Source: Leptasterias polaris
Lineage: Eukaryota; Echinodermata; Asteroidea; Forcipulatida; Asteriidae
Length of the DNA stretch: 64,000 bases
Reading direction: 5' to 3'
NCBI GenBank assembly: GCA_037783415.1
Contig: JAZGTN010000047.1
Location: 3,038,001 to 3,102,000, forward strand
Position 1 is the stretch's first letter; each line of letters begins with the position of its first letter. The notes under the pieces were generated by a model. The model was not told the DNA's origin and did not search any database. It worked only from the letters and a program-made list of their open reading frames with translations. Below are positions 54,601 to 62,975 of the stretch, one piece after another. Made by a program: the position numbers and the translations under genes.

Positions 54601-57146
54601 AGTTGATAAATACATTACATTCAAGTAATTTCATACAGAGTTTCATTTAAAGGCAATGTACACCATTGGTTTTTGGAACCATTCGATTATTTGAATCCAA
54701 TATAAAAGTAGATATATACAATAAAACTAACCTGTGAAAGTTTCATCTCAGGAGGTGGTTGCGTTTTTGAGATACCGTTGAAAACAGGAGCGATGTCCAC
54801 ACAGGAAGAATAATCCTTATATATAGGAATACACAATCTGAGAAACATTTCTGACAGAAACGCTTCTCAAATTCAAATTTTTGGGGATAAAAGGTGATAT
54901 CTTTTCCCATAACCGCAGTACTTCGAAGTGAAATGTTTCTCAAAATGCATTATACTATCCAAAGCTGCTGCACTTCCTACCACGTATGTTTTTATTGCCA
55001 TTAATTTTCAAAGTCATTACCAAACGTATACAGACCCTATAGGCTGCATAACATTGCCCTGCTCGGAACAGTCCCGAACAAAGCACTACTTGTTTTATTC
55101 AAAAGTAAATAATAATAATTGAATAAATAAAATTAAAAAACTAATAATAATGGCAGAGTTCACTTATTACAACAACCGTACCATCCTCAAGAAAACTTCA
55201 TCCGTCTATAGCACTGTCAAAGTCGAGTGTATATAAACGCCATCCAGCTTTCACAACACAAGTTGATGGACAAGGGATGAAAATCAAACGATATTTGTAA
55301 ATTGATCGATACTGCACTCTAGAAACTCTTAGGTCAAAATCTACCCGGATTCATAGTTCCAGACCCATTACGTTCCGGAAAACGGTAAAACAAACAGATT
55401 TTAATTCGGATTCTGCGTCAATTGGACTGATTTCTAGGCCATTTTAACACAGATTCCGGGTCAAACTGATCCAGAATGGGTCAGATCCCACATGACCTAT
55501 ATCCGGATTCATTCTAACTGTGATCCTGGTGATGCAATGTACAGCATCTGGAGACCCCAAATATTGAAGATTTCCTCAATCAAACTAATCTAGAAAGGGT
55601 AAAATCTATGTCAGTAATTTGAGGTTGTTTGTTTTACCTTATTTCAGCCGTTACATCTGCCTTGCCAACTACTACTGCAGAAGTTACCATAAAGGAGCGA
55701 AGTCCCACACAAGGTGAAACTATCAACGCCATCCAGTTTTCAATCAATTGAAAATATTTTCGCAGGTTGATTGGTCAATTGTGTTACAGGTTCCTATGGG
55801 GCCTGATCAATTTCGGAGTCAATCTGACCCAGAATCGGTGACAACATGACAAAGAAAAGAGTCCAAATAACACAGAATCCAAGTTTAAATCTCATTTGAA
55901 TTCTCTTCCAGGTCAGTTCGGTCCAGAAAATTGTCAGCCAGACACAGAAATGGGTCTGGCCCCGGGACAAAATATGCGGGTCAATTCTGAAATGTGTTTT
56001 TTTTTTAGAATAGTGTCCAGAAAAATTAAAACCCTCTAAAACAAAGTCAAACAAAAGGAAATAGCAATTGGACGCCCCGTACCATTGTGGATTAGTTTGA
56101 TTGCTCCGATCGAAATAAATAATTGGGGTAAAATCTCCGTCATTTGACGACAATGACTTGGTTTATTTCAGCCGTTACAGATTCCCCAATCATGACAGCA
56201 GAAGCTACTACGAAGAAAGAACAAGGCTCCCAAAAAGGTAAAAAATAACTTCAACGCAATCAAATTTTTACATTAATTTTTAATAGTGATATTTTAAAAA
56301 TGATTGAGAAAAGGTCATCTCGACATACACATGTACATGTACATGATTGGTAAACAAGTAATTACACACCCCCTTAAACATTATCTCCGGAAGCTTGTCT
56401 ATAGCTTCGCCTGTAAGCCCCGTTGATAAGAAATCAATAACAACCAATTTGAATCTGAATCGTTTCCAGGAGTTATGTTCGAGCACGGCATCGGGGGGGG
56501 GGGGGGGGGGGGGGGGGGGGGTCGTGCCCGTGCAGGTGGGGGGGGGGGGGGGGGGGTCGTGCACGTGCACTGAGAATGAGGTAGCGGATTGAGCAAAACC
56601 ACCTTGAAACTTTCAATACACTAATTTACAACTGACGTAGGCGGATTTGAATAAATGCAATGACACGGACAAGTGTCGATGCAAAATGTTACAACCAAAA
56701 TCTTCGAATTGACAAGCATTTCTGTCGCTCTATACCTAAACCATGAACTACCAAAAGTTGCTTCAAAAGGTAAAAGCATAAGGGCGCCATCATAAAAGCT
56801 CCTTATATCTGTGTTAAAAGGTTATAAAACTGTTACCATTTTTCTCTCGTTGTTTCCATCAGTCGTCGATTACCCCGAGTTCAAGTCAGGCTACTACAAC
56901 CGCCTATACAAAGGTAGCTACATCGGTAACCCCAACCCTTTATCAACTGAGGTAGCTTGGAATCTCAAAAGGTGTGCCGCATACTGCGTCGTACATGATC
57001 TGTGCTACATCTTTGACTTTGCACCAAGAACAGGCAAATGTCACCTCTACAAACTGCTCGACGAAGTGATCCCGATTCCTGACAGCAACTTCTACATCTA
57101 TGAATTGGCGAAATGTCTCTCTGAGCTATCGATTTGTAAGAACTAA
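39622..57146 (+). CDS. secreted tandem F-type lectin / PAN-apple domain protein (10 exons)
   Basis: Exons: 39622-39691, 49035-49142, 49559-49651, 51777-52004, 52421-52525, 53731-53820, 54337-54588, 55648-55713, 56172-56237, 56863-57146. Together they give 1362 nt, exactly 454 codons including TAA. Every junction is AG/GT and every intron is phase 1, so the frame holds throughout. Residues 1-20 or so are a signal peptide, 24-166 and 167-315 are two F-type lectin (FTP/fucolectin) domains, 316-359 is a Thr-rich linker and 360-453 is a cysteine-patterned PAN/apple domain. Both lectin domains carry the family's vicinal DCCG cysteines and a second Cys pair (113/132 and 254/273). F-type lectins bind fucosylated glycans and often act in innate recognition; PAN domains bind protein or carbohydrate. 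A secreted glycan-recognition role is inference. Two N-glycosylation sequons (N80, N104) are visible. The upstream in-frame ATGs at 39466 and 39571 were not used because 39622 gives the clean signal peptide. Exon structure is high confidence; a missed exon in the 9.3-kb intron 1 remains possible. Confidence 0.88.
40385..40905. mobile_element. rearranged TTAA foldback MITE with nested mini-palindromes
   Basis: A member of the AGGGACACG family (595-980) in intron 1 of the lectin gene. 40625-40810 alternates complementary copies of CACAAACATACCTCGAAATG three times, forming serial hairpins. The preceding 40030-40380 contains a related, more diverged portion. Confidence 0.65.
40960..41280. repeat. 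diverged copy of the 1845-2215 foldback
   Basis: GTCAAGGCGTTCGGTGGC, GGAGACCACAGCCACGCCAC and the complementary TCGCCACTCGCGCGTG match the foldback at 1845-2215 in order. No coding capacity. Confidence 0.5.
41484..41825 (-). mobile_element. full-length tRNA-derived SINE with target-site duplication
   Basis: On the minus strand it starts with a class-II (Leu-like) tRNA head: A box TGGCCGAGTGG (41817-41827), a CAA anticodon-like loop, and a perfect B box GGGTTCGAGTCC (41763-41774). The tail carries GTAAAGCGCATTGATACG and GCGCTATATAAGAACTAG, a tail type shared by many animal SINEs. Flanks AAGACACAATTATTTCC (from 41466) and AAGACACAATTCTTTCC (from 41826) look like a target-site duplication with one mismatch. 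Confidence 0.8.
42880..43797 (+). CDS. uninterrupted reverse-transcriptase C-terminal ORF of a non-LTR retrotransposon
   Basis: A 305-residue open frame in intron 1 of the lectin gene, same strand. YADD at residues 55-58 (43042-43053) is the RT catalytic box. It is followed by LKVNNAKTEKH, KYLGSLLD, SELWTLTKSLEQKIDAFHRR and RRLRWTGHLLRLPDE, the usual C-terminal landmarks of RTE/BovB-like and related non-LTR elements. The endonuclease and most of the RT palm/fingers N-terminal to YADD are missing, so this is a 5'-truncated copy without autonomous activity. The first 35 residues are unrelated to RT and may be flanking sequence. The lack of stops suggests a young insertion; clade is uncertain. 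Confidence 0.85.
   Translation: MQALESFNSKVSKFLQDHNYSANLLQSQSQPLPAELENHNYAICPPSYFEIGLQYADDITWASNNAHPLREIERRAPEVLKERNLKVNNAKTEKHHISRNGINTSWKKCKYLGSLLDTEEDITRRKVLSMVSFNKCRSVFNSKSISHATKLKTFRAFIASIFLYNSELWTLTKSLEQKIDAFHRRLMRSILGLQWPKKVSNKVLYEKTNEKPWSVIIAKRRLRWTGHLLRLPDETPAKQALMECIRHHKLPRGGQRTTWLKRINEDLKATDINIKNRNTWHLAADRVQWRKLTECAMSDALDESA
43836..43982. mobile_element. 147-bp MITE (AGACCCCTTGCAT family)
   Basis: Ends AGACCCCTTGCAT and ATGCAAGGGGTCT are perfect complements flanked by TA. Family members: 22493-22620 and its partner at 61780-62605 (with a LINE inserted), and 52898-53066 with a shorter AGACCTTATGCAT end. Confidence 0.75.
44200..47300. mobile_element. long inverted-repeat element with nested TIR element
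   Basis: 44200-44435 is complementary to 47075-47300 (GTCACGTG, AAGCTCAAAGTTTAACATCC), and 45150-45230 is complementary to 47010-47085 (TAGACCCCTAACCGGT). The first arm is split by the nested element at 44436-45143. The interior also holds poly-G at 45644-45667 and 46050-46062. No transposase is visible. Confidence 0.6.
44436..45143. mobile_element. 708-bp TIR element (TAGACTGTGCAAGTC family)
   Basis: Left end TAGACTGTGCAAGTCACGCG, right end CGCGAGACTTGCACAGTCTA. Shorter than its relatives at 9.2 and 30.9 kb and free of nested insertions, so it best defines the family. The interior resembles 11030-11560. Confidence 0.75.
47690..48440. mobile_element. palindromic element interrupted by a TTAA MITE
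   Basis: GTAACCAATAACTGTTT (about 47759) and AACAGTTATTGGTTAC (about 48189) are complementary arms, with outer CGATCTCGCCGCGCCACG and GAATGCCTCGCTCGATCG motifs. Inserted between them is 47797-48163. Relatives of the outer motif lie near 42560. Confidence 0.65.
47797..48163. mobile_element. 367-bp MITE with exact TTAA target duplication
   Basis: AGGCACTGAACATGTTTGG to CCAAACGTGTTCAGTGCCT; TTAA at 47793-47796 and 48164-48167. Inserted into the centre of a palindromic element. Confidence 0.85.
48516..49034. other. end of intron 1: poly-G and unique sequence
   Basis: Contains a poly-G run at 48574-48591 and otherwise no recognisable feature before the exon 2 acceptor. Confidence 0.5.
49035..52004 (+). 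CDS. exons 2-4: first F-type lectin domain
   Basis: Exons 49035-49142, 49559-49651 and 51777-52004 encode residues 24-166. Visible family features are ASQST near the start, AVDGDTKT, the WWSVDL strand, RTDCCG, NQQCGLPAT and AKYVSLDI...IAEVAV at the end. The established F-type sugar motif is His-x24-Arg-x-Asp-x4-Arg/Lys. Here R86 and D88 are present, but the last basic position is S93 and there is no His at the expected place (Q or S nearby). Fucose binding by this domain is therefore doubtful. The intron between the second and third exons contains the 23-bp minisatellite and a MITE. Confidence 0.88.
50091..50642. repeat. 23-bp minisatellite, 24 copies, in lectin intron 3
   Basis: The unit begins CATTGTGCTTGTGGTAAACT and ends TCG (23 bp). 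The array is 552 bp, exactly 24 units, almost all identical. Only two units carry a C in GCTTGCGGTA (50281 and 50511), 230 bp or ten units apart. Because 23 is not a multiple of three, all three minus frames stay open and produce spurious proteins of up to 214 residues. Confidence 0.95.
51055..51372. mobile_element. MITE in lectin intron 3
   Basis: GGGTCATTCCATGACCCA at the left and TGACATGGAATGACCCA at the right form inverted termini. The interior ORFs on both strands are mirror images and not genes. Confidence 0.6.
52421..54588 (+). CDS. exons 5-7: second F-type lectin domain
   Basis: Exons 52421-52525, 53731-53820 and 54337-54588 encode residues 167-315. The order of motifs matches the first domain: STSQST, AIDGRTDTW, NNPWWRLD, RVDCCGSRFIG, NQQCGLPAT, AKYVSLDI and LNIAEVTVEEY. 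R227, D229 and R234 satisfy the Arg-x-Asp-x4-Arg part of the F-type sugar motif, unlike domain 1, while the expected His position reads Glu/Thr. The three-exon layout repeats that of domain 1 with the same phases, indicating internal duplication of a three-exon cassette. Exons 6 and 7 have a degenerate inverted copy at 24.5-25.3 kb. Confidence 0.9.
52898..53066. mobile_element. 169-bp MITE in lectin intron 5
   Basis: AGACCTTATGCATTGACGTC and GACGTCATATGCATAAGGTCT are complementary ends flanked by TA. Contains GCCGCCATCTTAGAGG and GAGGGCGCCC motifs shared with 8540-8700. 53070-53700 is AT-rich intron without features. Confidence 0.75.
54652..55038. mobile_element. TTAA-type MITE inserted in lectin intron 7
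   Basis: TTAAAGGCAATGTACACC at the left to ACCAAACGTATACAGACCCT at the right. The inverted paralogue (around 24450-24475) runs directly from CAGAGTTTCATTTAAA to GTCTGCATAACATTG without it, identifying it as an insertion after the duplication. The right-hand target site is degraded. Confidence 0.7.
55648..56237 (+). CDS. exons 8-9: duplicated 22-codon Thr-rich linker exons
   Basis: Exons 55648-55713 and 56172-56237 are each 66 nt, phase 1 at both ends, with good acceptors and donors. They encode similar peptides: each begins x-V-T, has a T-A-E core and ends with Lys/Glu/Gln-rich sequence before the next splice site. The equal length, shared phase and similarity suggest an exon duplication. 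The peptides look like flexible, possibly O-glycosylated linkers between the lectin and PAN domains. They were found by phase and splice-site reading alone, so support is weaker than for the domain exons. Confidence 0.7.
56490..56560. repeat. two long poly-G tracts in lectin intron 9
   Basis: Uninterrupted G runs at about 56492-56521 and 56538-56556, separated by TCGTGCCCGTGCAGGT. They generate Gly-rich and Pro-rich artefact ORFs. 56240-56490 is otherwise featureless intron. Confidence 0.9.
56863..57146 (+). CDS. exon 10: PAN/apple domain and stop codon
   Basis: The exon encodes residues 360-453, opening at a pyrimidine-rich acceptor and ending in TAA. Cysteines at 397, 401, 407, 419, 444 and 451 follow a PAN/apple-like pattern: RCAAYCVVHDLCYIFDF, then GKCHLYK, then a closing Cys near the C-terminus. 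PAN domains are disulfide-bonded modules that bind proteins or glycans. No transmembrane segment or GPI signal follows, so the protein is probably secreted. A weak candidate polyadenylation signal (ATTAAA) lies at 57332-57337. Confidence 0.85.
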
Positions 57147-57331
57147 CGGAACGGTTTCACGGAATGCAATATTCAATCAGGCAGTTCCTTATTCCCCTCG
57201 CATCATACACAGCCTTGATGAATATTCGATGGGAATGGGATTTATCATCGTCAATTCATTAGAATATAAGGATTGCTGGGAATCTCCAATACGTTCTTTT
57301 TTAGATAAATAGATCGCTCCGGGTCGTAAAT

Positions 57332-57337
57332 ATTAAA
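57332..57337 (+). terminator. candidate polyadenylation signal of the lectin gene
   Basis: ATTAAA about 190 bp after the stop codon is the nearest plausible hexamer. An AATAAA at 57553-57558 lies inside a MITE. Assignment is weak without transcript data. Confidence 0.25.
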
Positions 57338-57536
57338 ATAGCTAGATTTAAAAGCAGTCAGTAATTATTATGAACACCACATACATTGTGCTTTAGACGT
57401 CTGTAGGTGATAATAAGCTGCTGCTGCTACGGGTAAAGTACAATGGTGGCTATTGTATAGTACAATTAGTTTATATTGGTATACATCAATCCTTCACTGA
57501 TCTTGAACTCTTGGTGGCAGCAGATACGCCTCCATA

Positions 57537-58012
57537 TGGGCGCACCACACTAAATAAACTCCCATAGGAACCAATGATAAATGATAAATATTCAAAAATA
57601 CTCAAAAAATCGTGAAAGTCTCTCAGCCTCTTGAAAACCAATCAAACATATTTTCGGACGACTGAACTTTAGAATTTTTGCCAGGTCAGCCGTTTGGAAT
57701 TTTTGCTAACTACCCCAGAAGAAAAAAACGCGATTTTTTGTTTTTCAAAAACAGACTTGCTGCCAGTTTTCGTGAAGCACTTCTCCACTTTCCCGGTCAA
57801 ATAGGGCCAACTTTAACGCCTAAATTTATCAAGTCTCCTCACAAGTTGAAGCACAGAACCCCCAGGTTGTGATAGATTATTATATTTACACAATCTATTA
57901 ATTGCATGACCCCCAAAACGTTGTAATTAAAAATAAGTTGTGGGTTTACAAATTATGATAAGTAGCTTGGCGCATGAATTCTGGCTTATTTGGTGTGGTG
58001 CGCCCTATAAGG
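57537..58012. mobile_element. MITE copy 1 (GGGCGCACCACAC termini)
   Basis: Ends GGGCGCACCACACTAAATAA and TTATTTGGTGTGGTGCGCCC. Nearly identical to the copy at 59411-59891, indicating recent activity or gene conversion. The internal ORF 57678-57872 is not conserved as protein (length changes between copies). Confidence 0.85.
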
Positions 58013-58684
58013 GCACTTAATTATTCTTTATGGTTAAAAAATTATGCTTAAATTGTTGAAAATAAGTCACTGACTTGATATCTGAAAAAATTTATTGGAA
58101 ATGTTATTGCGTTCGTCTACAACAAGGTCAAACATGTTGGAGCATTTACATGTACTCTAAGCAATGCGATAAGAAAAACCTGCATGACACGCTGTGTACA
58201 CTCTAATGACAAGTCAGAAGTTATATCCAAATCCTAGTCACTCAACAAGTTATAAACTTATCTTTTTTTTTTTAGTTATACGATTCTAAACGCCTTACAA
58301 TTATTTTTAATAATTGACAAGAGGGGGTTAACTAATGTGGAAGCTGTAAAAGGGAAAGGGGATTGAAGAGGGAGGGCCTGAGAAGGGGGGGGGGGCAGAT
58401 TTTGCTTACCCGCCAACATTTTTAACCATGTAATCATATTGAGTTTAAAATGGTGAATTTTATAACCAAACACAAATATACATAGGTCATTTTACCACGT
58501 TTAATTGTCATTCCAAGTTTCATTTTACCTAGCTGATAAGGGATAAGGGGGGTGAATGGGTGGGCGGGGCGTGGGCGGGGCCTGTTGCAAAATGCCCTTC
58601 CAGACACTTTACGGTTAATAAATTGTGGGTGAACGGGAACAATTGGACTATAGTTAAGAGTTAAGACTGTAAGCTAATAAGGTG

Positions 58685-58945
58685 TTTGGGCTGGGGGCTA
58701 GGGTCCGGGCTGACGGCTAGGGTTTTGGGCTTTGGGGGTAGGCTCGGCTGGGGGTTAGGGTTTGGGCTGGGGCTATGATTTCGGCTAGGGGCTAGGGTTA
58801 GGGCTGGGGGCGCTATGATTTCGGCTTGGGTGTAGGGTTTGGGCTGGGGGCTGGGGTTTGGGCTGACGGCTACGGTTTTTGCCGAGGGTTGTACAGTATA
58901 GTGTAGGGTTTAGGCTGCTGGTTGGGGGCTAGGCCTAGGGTTTCA
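58685..58945. repeat. G-rich degenerate minisatellite
   Basis: Repeated GGGCTGGGGGCTAGGGTT-like units of about 14-30 bp, with many runs of three or more G on the + strand. Contains some GGGTTAGGG-type words but is not a telomeric array. Quadruplex-forming potential is inferred. Confidence 0.8.
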
Positions 58946-59410
58946 CACGCATCAGAGTGCATTCACCTTCCGGAAACTTGGCATAGGCCTATGATGCCAT
59001 ATCCACCACCTCCCCTACTCCTCTTCAAATAGTCTGTTGGTGGTTTTTCTCTCCTTTTTCATATTCAACCAGCCACGTTGGCTCATGATTCTTTGAATGT
59101 GACTAAAACCGTCAGTCTCATACTTATTACTTGTCATAGTTTAACCATGAAGGTTTAGAAAGCAAACCCCTCTTTGAGTTTGAAACGTTGAATTATATTC
59201 TCGGTTAATAAATGTATTGTAATTTGAGGAAATAGAAACATTATTGCTATACTAACAGTTTACAGTCAAAGAAATGATGTTTCCAATGTAAAAACAGCAA
59301 CAAAGTGACAAACAATGCCCCCACACAACTCATTACTGTCGTTGTTTCAAGCCTACATCTGTAAACAGAACACAAACATGGCTGCACGGGCGCCGCCATG
59401 TTGTATATAT

Positions 59411-59891
59411 AGGGCGCACCACACTAAATAAACTCCCATAGGAACCAATGCTAAATGATAAATATTCAAAAATACTCAAAAAATCGTGAAAGTCTCTCAG
59501 CCTCTTGAAAACCAATCAAACATATTTTCGGACGACTGAACTTTAGAATTCTTTTCAATTTTTGCCAGGTCAGCCGTTTGGAATTTTTGCTAACTACCCC
59601 AGAAGAAAAAAACGCGAAAATTTGTTTTTTCCAAAACCGACTTGCTGCCAGTTTTCGTGAAGCACTTCTCCACTTTCCCGGTCAAATAGGGCCAACTTTA
59701 ACGCCTAAATTTATCAAGTCTCCTCAAAAGTTGAAGCACAGAACCCCCAGGTTGTGATAGATTATTATATTTACACAATCTATTAATTGCATGACCCCCA
59801 AAACGTTGTAATTAAAAATAAGTTGTGGGTTTACAAATTATGATAAGTAGCTTGGCGCATGAATTCTGGCTTATTTGGTGTGGTGCGCCCA
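59411..59891. mobile_element. MITE copy 2 (GGGCGCACCACAC termini)
   Basis: Second copy, same orientation as 57537-58012, with small indels (for example an added TTCTTTTCAA near 59550). Abuts the palindrome at 59892. Confidence 0.85.
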
Positions 59892-60057
59892 TTATTGCGG
59901 TGGTACCTGGGTGGTACTGCGCTGCCTAGCGACGGGTTTAAGCGATTTGTAAAGTAAAAGTCCAATAACCCGTGACTGATCAGATGATCGCCGTATAGCC
60001 CAACCATTAAACCCGTCGCTAGGCAGCGCAGTACCACCCAGGTACCACCGCAATAAT
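59892..60057. mobile_element. 166-bp element with perfect 50-bp inverted repeats
   Basis: ATTATTGCGGTGGTACCTGG at the left and its exact complement at the right; arms of about 50 bp without visible mismatch around a 66-bp centre. Very strong cruciform potential. Confidence 0.85.
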
Positions 60058-60990
60058 GGAGGCGTATCTGCTGTCACCAAGAGTTCAAGATCGATGAAGG
60101 ATTGCTGTATAGTACATTGGTTTATATTGTATAGTACATTGGTTTATATGGGTGTAGTACATTGGTTTCTATGGGTGTGGTAAATTGGTTTCTATGGGTA
60201 TATTACGTTGGTTGCTATGGGTGTGGTACATAAGTGGAGTATCTAGGGCTCTACTTAAAGGCAAAGTGTACCTTTGGTTTTGGGAAGCGTTCGATTGTTT
60301 TAACGGCACTGAACACGTTTGGTAATTACTCAAAATATATATTAGCATAAAAACTTATTTGGTAACCAGCAACGGAGAGCTGTTGATAGTATAAAACATT
60401 GTGAGAAACCACTCCCTCTGAAGTATCGTAGTTTTTGAGAAAGAGGTAACTTCTCACTAAAATAATAAAAATAAAGGTTTTCCCGGTCAGTGTCAGCAAA
60501 AATTAATTCAGCTTCATTAACAATAATTTAAATATACGTATATGTTTCCCTAATTCATGTAAACTTGAGTTTGTTTTTAGCTAATATTGCATTAAATTTT
60601 CGTTTTCTTACACACAAGAATGATTTTGTACACGGTGATTTTTACTGGTTTTTTCAAGACTCGTTGCTTCGTCACGGCATAACTCGAAATGCTTCAACCA
60701 TGGATTACTCTGACCACAGTGGGGAAGAGTTAAAGACAATTCTTTCTTGAACAAAACTCACACCCTCTCTCCAAATAAATTCAAAATAAAGTAAAATAAA
60801 CAAATATACATGCTAAACTAATCAATAAATTCTCAAGGGCTATCGTGGAGGCTGCCATGCGGAATTTAGTTTTCAATCTGTACAGCCAACAACATTCAGT
60901 GCTATCTTAAAATAGGAATCATGCGACCGTTTATAGCTATTACCACTCGATATACCACAACAACGTAGACGTTCGGTCATAAACAACTAT

Positions 60991-61640
60991 GGGGGGGGGG
61001 GGGGGGGGTGGGCTGAACGTCACCATGATCTCAGCAAGACTGGTGGAGGTACCAAAGCATTAAGCAAATAATTAATTATATGTGCTGTACGCACGCACTC
61101 ACGCGCTGGCCGCACGTCACAGTAAAATAACGACGTCGCCTTTTGTGATGGGACGGCCAGAGTGGTAGAGAGCAGGGGCCTTTCTCAAATCTCGGGTTGG
61201 GCTCCGTCTCCCGGCTCGGGCTCCGTTAATTTCCTTTGCTACAGCGTGTACTTGCACGCAGTGGTTCGAACACCAGACGGAGCCTGGAGCCGGAGCCCAG
61301 GCTGAGGTTTGAAAAAGGTCCCAGGGCCGCTCCAAAGACCATTCCCACGAAATATGTAAATTGCACATCGCGCGTGCGCACAAACACTTTGGTTGGCAAC
61401 AAAGGGATGGAACATCGTGCCTTTTTGTATGGGGATGATGGTGGCGTGACGCATACGCTTAGTGCAAATCGATAGTGTCTGTACGCATGCGTGATTGCAA
61501 TTATCATATTTCATAGGAAGGGTTTATTGCATAAAGCAAGATTCATCTTAAGATGAGTTGTCAATATCACCATAGCGGTTTGTATTGTGACGTCACACTT
61601 TGAGATTGATACACTGCCTAAGATCAATCTATAGCTCTTT
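60991..61640. repeat. poly-G tract and right-arm-specific repeat sequence
   Basis: A G run at 60991-61008; then 61160-61630 includes mirror-image ORFs and ACATCGCGCGTGCGCA-type CpG-rich sequence resembling 8780-9150. It replaces the NotI minisatellite found at this place in the left arm. Confidence 0.5.
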
Positions 61641-61858
61641 GTGAAATCGGCCCCCTGGGTTTAGGCCTAAGCCCGGTTCATACTTCCTGTGAATGCGTTA
61701 TGCGAAGCGAGTTTGACGTCACACAAAATTCGCAACGAAAACAGAGCTGTGACCTCAAATTCGCTTCAAGTTCATAATAGACCCTTTGCATAATGCGCAA
61801 CGCTGCTGGTACGCTGAGGTCATGCCCACGCTATTAGGCACCAATAACAGCTATCGAG

Positions 61859-62517
61859 AGTGGCATTCTCGCAAAACTTCAAGTAAATGGACAAGATCTT
61901 GAATCTGTCAACAGCTTCAAATACCTCGGTGCAATCATCACAGACAAAGGGTCCAAATCAGAAGTCTTTGTCCAGGCACAGGCAACAACAGCACTTAAAA
62001 GACTGAACGTCATATGGAGAGACAGAAATACTGGTCTGAGCTACAAAATCAGACTAATGCGCTCCCTTGTGCCATCAACATTCCTCTCTGCCTGTGAGAC
62101 GTGGACCCTCACGGCAGACCTCCAACGAAGAATCCAGGCTATGGAGATGAGATGTTCCGGAAGGTCCTACAAATCTCATATACCACATACAGACCACATC
62201 ACCAATGACGAAGTACGCAATAGGATTCAACAAGCCATAGGACCGTACGAGGAGCTGCTTGCAACAGTAAAGAAGAAGAAACTGAGGTGGTATGGTCACA
62301 TCACCCGGTCAATTCAACAGGACTCTCAAAGACCATATTACAAGGCACATCAGTCCCTGGGAAAAGGAAACGGGAAGACAAAGGAAACGATGGGAAGACA
62401 ACATCCAGGAGTGGACGGGCCTGACATTCAGTATCTCGCAGAGACTAGCGGAGGACCGCATTGGACGGCGCGCAATCGTCAATAAGTCAGCTGTGGTGCC
62501 CCTACGACATACAACAA
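61859..62517 (+). mobile_element. 5'-truncated LINE insertion with 11-bp TSD
   Basis: Reads as the C-terminal end of a non-LTR RT: VNSFKYLGAIITDKG, CETWTLTADLQRRIQAMEMR, HITNDEVRNRIQQAIGPYEE and KLRWYGHITRS, continuing after a frameshift near 62330 as RQRKRWEDNIQEWTGL and RLAEDRIGRRAIV. AACAGCTATCG flanks both sides (about 61848-61858 and 62518-62528). The left arm of the inverted duplication has a single AGCTATCG at the corresponding site, proving insertion after duplication. The ORF 62057-62485 is a fragment of it. Confidence 0.85.
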
Positions 62518-62975
62518 AGTACAACAGCTATCGTCCATTGAACTGCCTCTTTTTGCCTTAGTGAGGGCGCTGTTTGAGCGTGTGACGTCATATGCAAGGG
62601 GTCTAGTGCATGTACAGCCACAGGCCTGCTATGATCATGATGATAGTCCCCCTTAAAGGGAATGTAAATCCTGCAGAAAGTTTACTGTTTGTTTTGTTTT
62701 AACTTTTCGATAAAAACAACTTTTGGACACAGCCTGTCAGCAAATTTCACACAATAAAGTGGTCATGTTTTGAAAACAACAAGAATAATATGTTTTATTT
62801 CGTTCATAAAGGTCTTATTTCGATTGGGTTAATCAAAATAAGCAACGGGGTCTTCCGGGGTCTTCAAGCAACTTCGCAATGAGTTTGGCAGCACATTAGA
62901 AGGATTCGTTTCCCTTGAGGATTAGTGCTTGTATGAAACTTATAAGCAGATAGTATTCAGACCAAAACTTCTTAA

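Larger units (their letters stand above)
57410..60230. repeat. inverted-repeat region bracketing two MITE copies downstream of the lectin gene
   Basis: 57470-57536 (CAGCAGATACGCCTCCAT end) is complementary to 60056-60125, forming an outer inverted repeat. Between lie two direct copies of a GGGCGCACCACAC element, a G-rich minisatellite and a palindrome. 60110-60230 has tandem GTACATTGGTTTATAT-like words. Confidence 0.6.

Noticed and set aside
56280..56602. Pro-rich and Gly-rich ORFs around poly-G tracts (also near 1.4, 20.9, 45.7, 23.4 kb)
   Set aside because: Homopolymer artefacts; the tracts read as poly-Gly or poly-Pro in any frame and lie in introns or repeats.
58685..58945. Interstitial telomeric repeat
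   Set aside because: GGGTTA words are occasional; the dominant unit is GGGCTGGGGGCTAGGG-like and too degenerate for a telomere remnant.
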